From positions 682,001 through 746,000 of the forward strand of contig NZ_JAMQOQ010000002.1 in NCBI RefSeq assembly GCF_031624635.1: 64,000 bases of DNA, written 5' to 3'. A model generated the notes under the pieces. That model ran no database searches. It saw nothing but the letters and a program-made list of their open reading frames with translations, and had not been told where the DNA came from. Position numbers and translations under genes: made by a program. Of the stretch, positions 29,929 through 39,076 are shown one piece after another. How positions within the stretch are numbered: the first letter of the stretch is position 1; every line of letters begins with the position of its first letter. This stretch comes from Halogeometricum sp. S3BR5-2 (lineage in GTDB: Archaea; Halobacteriota; Halobacteria; Halobacteriales; Haloferacaceae).

Positions 29929-30636
29929 GTGACGGACGTCCCGCGCGACGAACTCGCGCGACGCATCGCCGGCGAGATAACGCTGAGCGACGACGCGGGC
30001 GCGACGCTCCGGAAGTGGCGCACGGACTTCGACATCTCACAGACCGTGCTCGCCGAGGAACTCGACGTCTCGTCGTCGGTCATCTCGGACTACGAGAGCG
30101 GGCGGCGCGAGAGCCCCGGTATCGGCGTCGTCCGCCGGATGGTCGAGGCGCTCCTCGACATCGACGAGTCGCGCGGCGGCAGTCGCATCCGTCAGTACGC
30201 CCGCGTCATCTCCGCGGGGTTCGAGAGCGACATCGTCCAGGACCTCCGCGAGTACCCGGCGTCGGTGCCGCTGGAACGCCTCTACGAGGTGATGGACGCG
30301 ACCGAACTCGTCCGCGGCGACCACGACCAGGTGAGCGGCCACACCGTCATCAACAGCATCCAGGCCATCACGCGCCTCTCCTCTGAGGAGTTCTACCGCC
30401 TGTACGGCCAGTCGACGAGTCGCGCGCTCGTGTTCACGCACGTCAGCCGCGGGGAGTCGCCGCTCGTGGCGATGCGCGTCGTGAACCCGACGCCGAACGC
30501 CGTCATCCTCCACGGCCTGGAGGAAGAGGACCTCTGGGAGCACGCCCCCGCCCTCGCCGGCATCGACGGCTTCTCGCTCGCCATCGCGAACCGCGACCTC
30601 GACGCGATGCTCGAAGACCTGCGCACCATCTCGTAG
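29929..30636 (+). CDS. XRE-type helix-turn-helix transcriptional regulator
   Basis: 235 residues from GTG 29929. The N-terminal HTH covers about residues 30-80 (LRKWRTDFDISQTVLAEELDVS, SSVISDYESGRRESPG). A C-terminal domain (about 95-235) of a common archaeal type follows, with SIQAITRLSSEEFYRLYGQS and NPTPNAVILHGLEEEDLW. The ligand sensed by this domain is unknown. No operator can be seen. Single gene, upstream of the ArsR-like regulator. Confidence 0.85.
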   Translation: MTDVPRDELARRIAGEITLSDDAGATLRKWRTDFDISQTVLAEELDVSSSVISDYESGRRESPGIGVVRRMVEALLDIDESRGGSRIRQYARVISAGFESDIVQDLREYPASVPLERLYEVMDATELVRGDHDQVSGHTVINSIQAITRLSSEEFYRLYGQSTSRALVFTHVSRGESPLVAMRVVNPTPNAVILHGLEEEDLWEHAPALAGIDGFSLAIANRDLDAMLEDLRTIS

Positions 30637-30713
30637 GCGCGCGTTCGCGTTCGCCCGCCCGCGGAAGCGCGCGGGCCACCGGACTCTTGTGTGCGTCGCC
30701 CGTGCGTGGGACC

Positions 30714-31028
30714 GTGTCACACGCCGACGCGGGGGGACTGCTCGACCTGTTGGGCGACCGGTCGGTCAGGCGGATACTCGTCCACACTAGTGAACGCCCG
30801 CGGTCGGCGAGCGAACTCGCCGCCGCCTGCGACGTGTCGAAACCGACCGTCTACCGGCGACTCGAAGCGCTCGAACGCCGCGACCTGCTGGCGCGGGAGA
30901 CGCGCTACGACGCCGACGGCAACCACTACGCGACGTACGCCTGTCGCCTCGAAGAAGTGACGTTCGGCGTCGGCGCCGACGGCCTCGCGGCCGACCTCGA
31001 CCGGGACCGCCCGGAGGCCGACGACTGA
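30714..31028 (+). CDS. ArsR-type winged-helix regulator
   Basis: 104 residues from GTG 30714 (VSHADAGGLLDLLGDRS); the frame is open further upstream. The HTH spans about residues 28-60 (ERPRSASELAAACDVSKPTVYRRLEALERRDLLARE) and a wing follows (DGNHYATYACRLEEVTFGVGADGL). The short wHTH form is common in haloarchaea; target genes unknown. Stop one base from the end of the next, convergent gene. Confidence 0.8.
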   Translation: MSHADAGGLLDLLGDRSVRRILVHTSERPRSASELAAACDVSKPTVYRRLEALERRDLLARETRYDADGNHYATYACRLEEVTFGVGADGLAADLDRDRPEADD

Positions 31029-31029
31029 G

Positions 31030-31371
31030 TCACGCGTTCGGGTTCCGCGACCCCAGGTTCAGCGAGGACTCCTCGGCGACGAAGATGTACCCGACCGCGA
31101 GCGCCGCGTACCCCAGCATGATGGGGACGTACCACTTCGGCGACGCCGACGGTTGGAGGAACGCCGCCCAGTAGGCGACGGCCAGGCTACCGACGGCGAA
31201 CGCCGCGGCCTGCCAGTGGCGCGCGACGTCGCCGGCGGCGGTTCGAAGGTACGATTCGCCCGCGTCCGAATCCGAGTCCGAGTCTGAATCCGACCTCGAA
31301 CTCGGGTCCGAGTTCCCGTCGTCCGCCGTCTCCTCCTTGGCGGACGTCCCAGCACGAGTTGTACCGGTCAC
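31030..31371 (-). CDS. Small membrane protein with acidic Ser/Asp leader
   Basis: 113 residues. The first 40 residues are a low-complexity run of Ser-Asp repeats (SDSDSDSDSDAGES), followed by two hydrophobic helices (about 55-72 and 80-97) and a short tail. No family recognised. Its end converges with the ArsR gene with a one-base gap. Confidence 0.5.
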   Translation of the reverse strand: MTGTTRAGTSAKEETADDGNSDPSSRSDSDSDSDSDAGESYLRTAAGDVARHWQAAAFAVGSLAVAYWAAFLQPSASPKWYVPIMLGYAALAVGYIFVAEESSLNLGSRNPNA

Positions 31372-31497
31372 GCGCGTGGTCGTGTAGAACCGTGATATAC
31401 AAAAGCAATCGGGGGAGCTTCACGCGCCGAAGTCGCCGGCGGGCGACGGCACCGACGGAGGTGCGAACGGGAAACCACCCGGGGCCGACGGGTTCCG

Positions 31498-32835
31498 CTA
31501 CTCCACGTAGTCGTAGCGTCGCTCGTTCATCCGGCCCCATCCGGTGAAGACGAACTCCGACTCGGGGGGGCTGAATCGGTCGACGTCGGTCTCTTTGTCG
31601 TGGTTGTGGACGTCGTGGACGAGTTCGTACTCGTCGTAGGTGATGTCGTAGCGGCGGGCGAGTTGGTCGTCCACCTCGATGGCATCGACGTGGTCCTCCC
31701 AGCCCTCGACGACCGTCTCGGCGTGAATCTCGGCCTGCGCGCCGGAACCGTACGACCCGACGAGCAACTTCTTGCCGGTCATGTCTTTGCCGCGTTCGAG
31801 GGCGTCTCGGAGCGCCGCGAGGCGGGCGATGTGGACCGACCCGGTGTACCAGTTGCCGACGCTGCGCGAGATTCCGAGCGTGGGTTCGATGGCGCGGCCG
31901 TACCACTCGCGGTAGCGGTCGGTGTCCTTCAGTTCGTCCATGTAGGCGCGGATGGCCTCCTCGTAGTCCTCCCGGGAGTCGTACGCCTCCTCGCGGGGTT
32001 GCATCCCTATCTCCTCGGCGAGTTCCTCCTCCACCTCGGTGTCGCGCGTCATGTGGCGGTAGCCGAGGACGGCGGCCTTGCGGACCATCCCCGGGAACGG
32101 CGTGTGGAACGGGATGTACTCGAAGTCGTCGGGGTGCGTGTCGCCCGAGACGGACTCGTAGTCTTCGAGCGCCTCGCGCATGCGCGCGAGGTACACCTGC
32201 ACCGAGCGCTTGCCGTCGACGCTCGGGAACTGCTGGTTCGGCTTCAGGAAGTCCGTCTCGTCGGCGCTGCCGTAGCCCTGTTCGGTCGAGAGTTCGACGA
32301 TGGAGGGGTCCTCCGTGATGAGCATCGCGACGGCGCCGGCGCCCTGCGTCGCCTCGCCGGGGTCGCCGCGTTCGTACAGGGCGGTGTCGGTGGCGATGAC
32401 GAGGGCGGCGCGCCCGCGGTGGCGACCCGCCTTGATCCAGTTGTAGGCGTCGTCGATGCTCTGCGTGCCGGCGAGGCAGGCGAACTTCCGTTCGCCCTTG
32501 TTCGCGTGGTGGAAGTCGCCGTCGTACACCTGTTCGAGACAGCCCGCGATGTACGTCGAGACGGGCTTGGAGTTGTCGAACGCGGACTCGGTGGCCACGT
32601 CGATGCGGCCGATGTCGTCGGGCGTCAGCCCCCTTCGGTCCATCAGGCGCTTGGCCGCGTTCGCGCCCATCGTGACGATGTCCTCGTAGGTGTCCGGGAA
32701 CGACGACGACTCGAGGCCGAGTCCCTTCGTGTACTTCTCGGGGTCCTCGCCCATCTCCGGCGCGAACGTGTTCGGCAGGTCGAGTCTGAGCTTGCCCGTC
32801 CATATCTCGATGGCGTCGATGCCGACGGCTGTCAT
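31498..32835 (-). CDS. Hydroxymethylglutaryl-CoA synthase
   Basis: Condenses acetyl-CoA and acetoacetyl-CoA to HMG-CoA in the mevalonate route to archaeal isoprenoid lipids. 445 residues. Thiolase fold with catalytic Cys in KFACLAGTQS (Cys120), His in FHTPFPGMVRKAA and a TNNYTGS-like NWYTGSVHIARLA stretch. ATG start at 32835; monocistronic here. A haloarchaeal core gene. Confidence 0.95.
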   Translation of the reverse strand: MTAVGIDAIEIWTGKLRLDLPNTFAPEMGEDPEKYTKGLGLESSSFPDTYEDIVTMGANAAKRLMDRRGLTPDDIGRIDVATESAFDNSKPVSTYIAGCLEQVYDGDFHHANKGERKFACLAGTQSIDDAYNWIKAGRHRGRAALVIATDTALYERGDPGEATQGAGAVAMLITEDPSIVELSTEQGYGSADETDFLKPNQQFPSVDGKRSVQVYLARMREALEDYESVSGDTHPDDFEYIPFHTPFPGMVRKAAVLGYRHMTRDTEVEEELAEEIGMQPREEAYDSREDYEEAIRAYMDELKDTDRYREWYGRAIEPTLGISRSVGNWYTGSVHIARLAALRDALERGKDMTGKKLLVGSYGSGAQAEIHAETVVEGWEDHVDAIEVDDQLARRYDITYDEYELVHDVHNHDKETDVDRFSPPESEFVFTGWGRMNERRYDYVE

Positions 32836-32934
32836 GGTTCTTCACTCCGGAGCCCGGCCATATGGGTTTGTCGATGAGGTGTTACGTCAGCTGTCGAATT
32901 TCAGAGAGCGCTCCGGCGACGCCGCCCGGACGGG

Positions 32935-34275
32935 CTACCCGAACAGGAGACGGAGGAACCACTCCAGCCACCCCCACCAGCTCCACCCGTTCTGAGAGCC
33001 GCCCGCGTCGTCGGCGGGGACGCCGACGTCCACGGTGTCGGTGTCGGTCGCCCCGTCGTCGTCGGTGACCGTCAGTCGGACCGTCACCGTCCGGTCCTCG
33101 TCGAGGAGCCGCGAGAGTCCGAGCACCGGCCGGACCGCGCTCTCGTCGCTCAGTTCGAGCGCGTCGCCCAGTCCGCCGGCGTCGACGACCTCCCAGCGGT
33201 AGGTCAGTTCGTCGCCGTCGGGGTCGTAGCTCCCGGACCCGTCGAGTTCCATCACCGCGACCCTCCCGCCCATCGTCGGTCTGTCCCCCGAGGAGTCGAG
33301 GAGGAGCGACCGGGTTCCCGAGCGTCCGTCGCCCGGCCCGAACCCGGCGGACGGTTCGAAAACGCCGCCAGACGCGGAGGCGCCGGCGGACAGCGACCAG
33401 CGTCGGTCCCCGCGACCGTTGCGGTCGTCGGCCCCGCCGTTGACGCTCGCGACGGCGACGGGCGGGCGGTTGACCTTCTTGACCTCGACGGTCGCTGCGT
33501 CGCTGCCGGTTCCCGACCCCTCGGAGACGACGAGTTCGACCGTCACCGAGCGATTCTCGCCGGTGACGTTCTGCCGTATCTCGAAGGTGGCGTTCGGCGT
33601 CGACTCGTCGTCGTCGACGATGCGCGCGGCGTCCGAGGGGAGACCCGCGCCGTCGACGACGCGCCACTCGTAGGTCGGCGACCCCGAGGCGGTCGTCCCC
33701 GACCCGTCGAGCGTCAGCGTCTCGCCCGCCCGTCCCTCGACGGTCCCGCCGCGCGCGACGGCAGAGGGCGGGTCGGTCGCCTCGGGCGTCGCGGTGGGCG
33801 TCTCGCCGCGGGCGGGGTTGGCGGGCGCCGGCGTCGGCGCCGACGCGACGGCGACCGTCCGACTGAACAGCACGGCGCCGGCGTCGGTGTCGACGAGGTC
33901 CACGCGGAGTTCCTCGTCGGCGGACTGGTTCCAGTCGAGGCGCCAGCGCTCTCCGGAATCGAACGTCCCGTCGCCGTCGCCGCCCGTCAGGTGCGCCGGG
34001 GGGAACGCCAGTTCGGTCCGCCCGGACCCGTTGTAGACCACGACGCGGAGGCCCTGGGTCGGAACCGACCGACCGCCGGCGTGTGAGAGCGAGACTCGGT
34101 CGCGCGAGACGTCGCCGACGACGTTCACCGACGCGCCGGTCGCCCCGCCGCTTCCCCCGTAGGCGTCGCTCAGATAGAAGGCGCCGAACGCGCTGACGCC
34201 GAGGACGACGACACCGAGGAGGAGGACGACGCCGACGGCCTCCGCCTGTCCTCTCCCGTCGAAACCGGATGTCAT
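32935..34275 (-). CDS. Exported protein with pilin-like N-terminus and PKD-like domains
   Basis: 446 residues from ATG 34275. The N-terminal 30 residues (GRGQAEAVGVVLLLGVVVLGVSAFGAFYLSD) resemble a type IV pilin-like signal helix. After an archaellin-like strand region come two Ig/PKD-like segments, indicated by SGSYDPDGDELTYRWEVVD and GSGTTASGSPTYEWRVVD, each with Asn/Asp-rich strands. Probably a cell-surface or pilus-associated adhesin. Adjacent to a second large exported protein on the same strand. Confidence 0.75.
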   Translation of the reverse strand: MTSGFDGRGQAEAVGVVLLLGVVVLGVSAFGAFYLSDAYGGSGGATGASVNVVGDVSRDRVSLSHAGGRSVPTQGLRVVVYNGSGRTELAFPPAHLTGGDGDGTFDSGERWRLDWNQSADEELRVDLVDTDAGAVLFSRTVAVASAPTPAPANPARGETPTATPEATDPPSAVARGGTVEGRAGETLTLDGSGTTASGSPTYEWRVVDGAGLPSDAARIVDDDESTPNATFEIRQNVTGENRSVTVELVVSEGSGTGSDAATVEVKKVNRPPVAVASVNGGADDRNGRGDRRWSLSAGASASGGVFEPSAGFGPGDGRSGTRSLLLDSSGDRPTMGGRVAVMELDGSGSYDPDGDELTYRWEVVDAGGLGDALELSDESAVRPVLGLSRLLDEDRTVTVRLTVTDDDGATDTDTVDVGVPADDAGGSQNGWSWWGWLEWFLRLLFG

Positions 34276-34354
34276 TGTTCGTCTCTCGGCCGTTCGGTAC
34301 GAGAAACTTTCTTACAAAATATCACATCGGATAGCTCCCGTCGGAACACGGTCC

Positions 34355-35908
34355 TTACCCAACCGTCCGCTCGTCCTCCTGCACGTTCCCGTCGGCGTCG
34401 ACGGCGGTGACGCGGAACGTGTGCGGATTCGTCCCCCGTTCGACGTTGTTGAAGTTGACGTTGCGCGTCACGGAGTCGCCGTTGAGGTTGTAGCTCTTGC
34501 TCCGCAGCACCTGTCCGTCGCCGTCGACGAGTTCGAAGGTCATCCGTTCGAGGTCGTCGTCGCCGTCCGCGTCCTGCGCGGTGGCTTGGGCGCTCACGGT
34601 GAGCTTCGCGGAGTCGCTGTTGTCGTTGACCGGTCCGACCGTCAAGTCGATGGCGGACGTCTCCGACGGGCCGTCGTCGCTCCCGTCGTCCCCTCCGTTG
34701 ACGGTCTGCACTGCGACATCGTACCGGAGGTCCTCGGGGTCCGAGGGGTCGAACGCCGAATCGGACAACGCGGGGACGGTCACGTTCACCGTATCGGAAC
34801 CGCTCGCGTCGGGGGCTTCGTACACGTAGCGGTAGCGGCCGGCTTCCTCGACGGTTCCGTTGGGGACGGTCCCGCGGGCGGCGGCCGCCTCCACCTGCGA
34901 CCCTACGGGGTTGTTGTATCGGTCGCGGACCTCGACGACGAACGACTCTTTCTGCCCCTCGTAGGGGAACTCTATTCCGTCGACGCTCGTCAGATACGCG
35001 GGTTCGGTGTCGCCCGCGTTCGCGCCGACGGCGACGTTCGAGAGCCGCAACTGATAGGTCGCGTTCCGCTCGAAAACGAGTTCGACGGCGTCCGGCCCGG
35101 CGTCGTTCACCGCGTGGACGTACCGCTCGTTCGATTCGTCGCCCGTCCCGTCGTACTGACCCGACTCCTCGAGGAGCGACCGCCACGCGTCGGCGTCCAA
35201 GCGCGTCGAGAGGAGGATGGAGACGTTGCCCGCCCGGGAGTCGTCCCGCGCGACGGTCACCGTCCGCGTGGACTGACTCACCGCCCGCGGGGATACCGAG
35301 AGCGTCCCCGTCCCGCCGCGGGAGAGGTCGCCCGACAGTGTCACGAGCGAGATTCGGCGTCCGGCGACGAGCGACTGGTCGGTGACGGCGATGGTGTCGT
35401 TCTCCCCGAACCGGTTGTAGAGCACGCCGTTCTCGTAGACGGTCGTCGGGGCGTTCCGGTACCGGGCGTACGACGGACTGTACGAGAGCGCCTTCGTCGC
35501 GTACGCGTGCGCGTCACCGTTCCAGAAATCGTCCGTCTCCGGGAAGTCGGCGTCCCGCGTCCGCGGGTCGTCGGCCTTCGCGTTCCGAATCGTGACGTTC
35601 CCGAGCGGCGACGTCGAGAGCGTTCCGCCCGGCGGCGCCGGGTTGACGAACACCGTCCGCGCGGGGTACTGCGTGCCGAGTTCGACTGCCGTGGGCGCCG
35701 ACGACCCGGTCGCCGCCGTCCGAAGGATTCCGTTGCGGACCTCCTGCATGTCGCTCACCGCGCGCTGGTTGTGCCGGAACTCCACCTCTTCGTTCTCCTG
35801 CGGGACCACCGTCGCCTGATACATCGACAGCGAGACGACGAGGAACCCGAGCAACAGCACCGCTCCGATCTGAACGGTGACCCCCCGGTCGTCCCCCCGA
35901 AAGTCCAT
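34355..35908 (-). CDS. Large exported protein with pilin-like N-terminus
   Basis: 517 residues from ATG 35908. The N-terminus RGVTVQIGAVLLLGFLVVSLSMYQATVVPQ is a type-IV-pilin-like hydrophobic helix, after which a conserved haloarchaeal region begins (EVEFRHNQRAVSDMQEVRNGILRTAATG). The rest is beta-rich, with an Ig-like stretch (EVRDRYNNPVGSQVEAAAARG) and a strand-rich C-terminus containing an acidic DNQ-rich stretch. Probably a minor surface protein; likely in an operon with the gene at 32935-34275, 79 bases downstream. Confidence 0.75.
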   Translation of the reverse strand: MDFRGDDRGVTVQIGAVLLLGFLVVSLSMYQATVVPQENEEVEFRHNQRAVSDMQEVRNGILRTAATGSSAPTAVELGTQYPARTVFVNPAPPGGTLSTSPLGNVTIRNAKADDPRTRDADFPETDDFWNGDAHAYATKALSYSPSYARYRNAPTTVYENGVLYNRFGENDTIAVTDQSLVAGRRISLVTLSGDLSRGGTGTLSVSPRAVSQSTRTVTVARDDSRAGNVSILLSTRLDADAWRSLLEESGQYDGTGDESNERYVHAVNDAGPDAVELVFERNATYQLRLSNVAVGANAGDTEPAYLTSVDGIEFPYEGQKESFVVEVRDRYNNPVGSQVEAAAARGTVPNGTVEEAGRYRYVYEAPDASGSDTVNVTVPALSDSAFDPSDPEDLRYDVAVQTVNGGDDGSDDGPSETSAIDLTVGPVNDNSDSAKLTVSAQATAQDADGDDDLERMTFELVDGDGQVLRSKSYNLNGDSVTRNVNFNNVERGTNPHTFRVTAVDADGNVQEDERTVG

Positions 35909-36004
35909 ACATCGGATTGTGTGACTGTCAGATAAAAGTATTCCTCCGAGGAGACCGACGAGAGGCGCGGGTGTGCGAGGCCCGGCGAGGGGCGTCCGTC
36001 TACC

Positions 36005-36595
36005 TCAGTCGTCTTCTTCTTCGACGACTTCGGGGTCGCTCATGGCGCTCTGGAGGCTATCGAGGCCGTTGAGCCACTCGGAGACGAGGCCGTACTCGAT
36101 CTCTTCGGCGACGGACATGTCGAGTTCGTCGCCCTCGATGATGCGCGTGCCCGCCTGCACGAGGTAGCCGAGGGCGGCGTCCAGGTCCTCCTCCTGTTCG
36201 GCCTCGGCGGCCACCTGCACGTACTCTTCGAGGGGGGCCTCCTCGGCGGGGCCGGCGACGATGTACTCCTCGGCGGCGTAGAAGACGCAGACGAGACTCG
36301 TCTGGACGCCGTCGATGAGCATCACCTTCTCCTCGACGTCGTCGCCCTCGAACTCCGGTTCCGAGAGGACGATCTCGCGGACGCCCTCTATCTCCTCGAG
36401 GGCCTCGTCCTCCGAGAGCGTCCCCTCCTCGTAGGCGGAGACGATCTTCGCCACCGCGATGGCGGCGTCGTCCTGTAGGTTCAAGAGGAGTCGGGCGGAG
36501 TCCTCGTTCTCCGGGTCGAGTTCTTCCTCTTCGACGCGCGAAATCCAGTTCTGCCAACGCTCTCTCGTGTAGTAGGTCTCCTCGGCCTCGGTCAT
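36005..36595 (-). CDS. DUF2150 family protein
   Basis: 196-residue strongly acidic soluble protein starting MTEAEETYYTRERWQNWISRVEEEELDPENEDSARLLLNLQDD. This N-terminus and the later VMLIDGVQTSLVCVFYAAEEYIV are family signatures. Helical, archaeal only; function unknown. The ATG at 36595 follows a TATA-like element. Confidence 0.92.
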   Translation of the reverse strand: MTEAEETYYTRERWQNWISRVEEEELDPENEDSARLLLNLQDDAAIAVAKIVSAYEEGTLSEDEALEEIEGVREIVLSEPEFEGDDVEEKVMLIDGVQTSLVCVFYAAEEYIVAGPAEEAPLEEYVQVAAEAEQEEDLDAALGYLVQAGTRIIEGDELDMSVAEEIEYGLVSEWLNGLDSLQSAMSDPEVVEEEDD

Positions 36596-36765
36596 GTCTC
36601 ATTCATCCCGGTGGGCGTTCAAATGCCTTTCCTATATCCGCGGGGGCCGTGGACCGGACGCCCGCGGCGAATACGGGCGGCGAGGCCGCCGAATCGGCCG
36701 TCTCCGCGCGTCACGGGACGCGAGAGCACTTCGGGACCGGGGACGGCGACCGACCGCCGCGACCG

Positions 36766-37614
36766 TCACCGCTCCAGCGTCCCCCGCGTGTCGATGTCGT
36801 ACACGGCCCGCGGCGTCTCGACGTGCGCCGTCTCCACGGCGTCGTCCCATCCCTCCTCCAGCATCCACCGCACCCGCCGCGGCACCGTCTTCGGGCCGAG
36901 CACCGCGCCCGGCCGGTCGGCGTCGTCGACGAAGTCCGTCTCCATCAGGAACGGCTCTCCCCGCTCGGCCGCGGTTTCGAGCCGGTCTTTCTCGCTCATC
37001 ACGCTCGGCGTCGGCCCCTCGAGTCGCCCCGCGGCGTAGTGTTTCACGACCTTTTCGGGCTCCATCCCCGCCTCGGCGGCCCAGTCGGCGACCTCCGAGA
37101 GGTCCTCCGTCGACTCGGTGTGCAGTTGGACGGCGCAGTCCAGTTCGGCGCCGAGGTCGAACGCGTGCCGCATCACGTCGTTCGACGCCTCCCAGACCTC
37201 GTCGTCCACGTCGTAGTGCGGCCGTCCCGACTTCAGACCCAGCGCGTCGCCCTCGCGGACGTACTCGGCCGCGAGGTCCAATCCCGAGCGCATCACGTCG
37301 CGGGCCTCGGCCGGCGAGAGGTCGCGTTCGTCGACGAGGCGGGAGACGAGACCGGGGTGGACGCCGAGGACGGGCCACGCGCGGCCCGGCAGTTCCGCCG
37401 TCGCCTCGTCGACGACCTCCAAGGTCTCCTCGAAGACGGGTCGGAAGTCCGCTCGCTCGCTGGCCTCGATGCCGAAGTGCCACGACGGGCGGTTCACGAC
37501 GAGCAAGTGCGTGCCGCCGAGGCGCGCGAAGTCGCGGACGGCGTCGATACCCCGACCGTGCGTCGGATTCAAGTGCAGGTGGTCGTCGAGGACCGGCGTA
37601 CCCAGGTCTTCCAT
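36766..37614 (-). CDS. TatD-like metal-dependent hydrolase
   Basis: 282 residues. Amidohydrolase-superfamily TIM barrel: metal residues in VLDDHLHLNP near residue 8, VLGVHPGLVSRL, a Glu/His in VQLHTEST, a His in KVVKHYAAGRLEG and a terminal Asp in LMETDFVDDADR. Related archaeal proteins are annotated as TatD-like nucleases or hydrolases. Substrate unknown. Confidence 0.85.
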   Translation of the reverse strand: MEDLGTPVLDDHLHLNPTHGRGIDAVRDFARLGGTHLLVVNRPSWHFGIEASERADFRPVFEETLEVVDEATAELPGRAWPVLGVHPGLVSRLVDERDLSPAEARDVMRSGLDLAAEYVREGDALGLKSGRPHYDVDDEVWEASNDVMRHAFDLGAELDCAVQLHTESTEDLSEVADWAAEAGMEPEKVVKHYAAGRLEGPTPSVMSEKDRLETAAERGEPFLMETDFVDDADRPGAVLGPKTVPRRVRWMLEEGWDDAVETAHVETPRAVYDIDTRGTLER

Positions 37615-37701
37615 ACGTCGGGGTCGGACGGTTCGAGTAAAAGGTTGGTCGCCCCCGGTCCGTGACCGACCGGACCGAACGACCCCGACTGCCCTCCCCC
37701 G

Positions 37702-38319
37702 TTACCCGTCGTAGCCGACCATCGACGGCCCCTCCTCGTCGTCGCCGAGGGTGACGCTCTCCGTCGCGGCGTTCCGCAGGGCGTCCGACCGGCCGAACGC
37801 GCCGGGCGCGATGGCCACGGTGCGCAGGCCGTAGGCGTTGGCCGTCTCGACGGCGGGCTTGAAGTCCGTGTCGCGGGAGGCGACGGCGACGACGTCCGCG
37901 CGGCCCTCGACGGCGAAGCGCGTCAGGTCGACGGCGAGGCGGACGTCCACGTCGCCGCTGGTGACGACCACCTCGAACCCGCGCGCCTCGGCGGCCTGAA
38001 TCAGTCCCGGCGTGGCGTGTTCGTCGAGGTAGAGGCGCGTGGCCGCGGGGCGGCCGAAGGCGGCGGCCGCCTCGCGCAGGTCGTCCAAGTCGACGTCGAA
38101 CTCCTCGCGGAGGACGTTCGGGCCGTCCACGAACAGGGCGACGCGCGCGTCGCTCCCGGCGCGGACGCCGTCGTCGGTGCGGCCGTCGGCGTCGGCGTCG
38201 ATGTCGGTATCGGTGTCGGTGCGGGCGGCGTCTGCTGCGTCGCCGGCGCCCCCGGCGTCCCCCCCTGTTGCGGCTTCGGCGGCGTCGTCGGCCGCGGAGT
38301 CCCGTCGCGAGCGGTCCAT
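37702..38319 (-). CDS. NYN-domain protein (TIGR00288/LabA-like)
   Basis: 205 residues. A low-complexity Ala/Asp/Thr-rich N-terminal 60 residues (DTDTDIDADADGR) is followed by a PIN-like NYN domain: VALFVDGPNVLREEF, TSGDVDVRLAVDLTRFAV with DVVAVASRDTDFKPAVE carrying the acidic residues of the putative nuclease site. Matches the archaeal TIGR00288 group. Likely a ribonuclease or RNA-binding protein; no activity established here. Confidence 0.85.
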   Translation of the reverse strand: MDRSRRDSAADDAAEAATGGDAGGAGDAADAARTDTDTDIDADADGRTDDGVRAGSDARVALFVDGPNVLREEFDVDLDDLREAAAAFGRPAATRLYLDEHATPGLIQAAEARGFEVVVTSGDVDVRLAVDLTRFAVEGRADVVAVASRDTDFKPAVETANAYGLRTVAIAPGAFGRSDALRNAATESVTLGDDEEGPSMVGYDG

Positions 38320-38510
38320 GCGCGTCCGTTTCGCCCGGACCCGAATAACCCCGCTGGTTCGCCGAGGAGGATTCGACGCTCGTCCGCCCGCCCCGCGACC
38401 GACGGGACGAACGGACGGCGTGCCGGGTTTTCTAGCCCCGTATGTACACCTTATACTCCTTATGGGCTAGATTTATCTATCTATTCCGCCCACAAGTGGA
38501 TGAAGTAAGA

Positions 38511-38780
38511 ATGAGTGTAGCAAAGACTGGTGAAACGTTCACCGTCGTCGGTGAGATGAACGCCCACGGCGCGTTGACCCTGCGGACCCACGAGACGAAC
38601 GCGACCTACCACGTGGTCGAGTACGCCCACGAGGGACTCCGCGAGCGACTCGCCGGACTCCCGACGGGAGCGCCCGTCACGATGGAGTTGACGCGCGCCG
38701 GCGCCCGAGGTAACGGGTGGCGCGCGGACGGCGTGTATCTCCGAAACGACGCGGCCGAAGATGCGGCCGCAGGTGGGTGA
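38511..38780 (+). CDS. Small conserved haloarchaeal protein
   Basis: 89 residues from ATG 38511 (MSVAKTGETFTVVG); the longer frame upstream is AT-rich spacer. Strands TFTVVGEMNAHGALTLRTHETNATYHVVEY and APVTMELTRAG suggest a small beta-barrel or OB-like fold. A TATA-like TTTATCTATCTATT lies at 38471-38484. Function unknown. Confidence 0.65.
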   Translation: MSVAKTGETFTVVGEMNAHGALTLRTHETNATYHVVEYAHEGLRERLAGLPTGAPVTMELTRAGARGNGWRADGVYLRNDAAEDAAAGG

Positions 38781-39076
38781 GAACACGGAGGAACCGAACG
38801 AGCCGAATCCAACTACGAGTGGTCCCCGTCGTACCGCCACCGGGACGTCCGCCGACGTTCCACGTTAGTCTGTATCAACCGTCCCTCCCGATACGCTTCG
38901 AGGGAGCGTGCACATCCCGCCTGGTGCGTTCGCTCCCTCGTTTCCGTTCTGCGACCCCGTGAGCCGATTCGCTCTGACACGCCGCGACCCCGCGCCAGCG
39001 ACGCGAAACCCGAAGCGGCTAGCCGGCGCCGACGACGGCCACACAGCGTTTTCAGTCCGCTCCCGTTAGGGCCGAC

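Noticed and set aside
31260-31320. Ser-Asp repeat in the membrane protein gene
   Set aside because: A short coding low-complexity run with no repeat spacing of interest.
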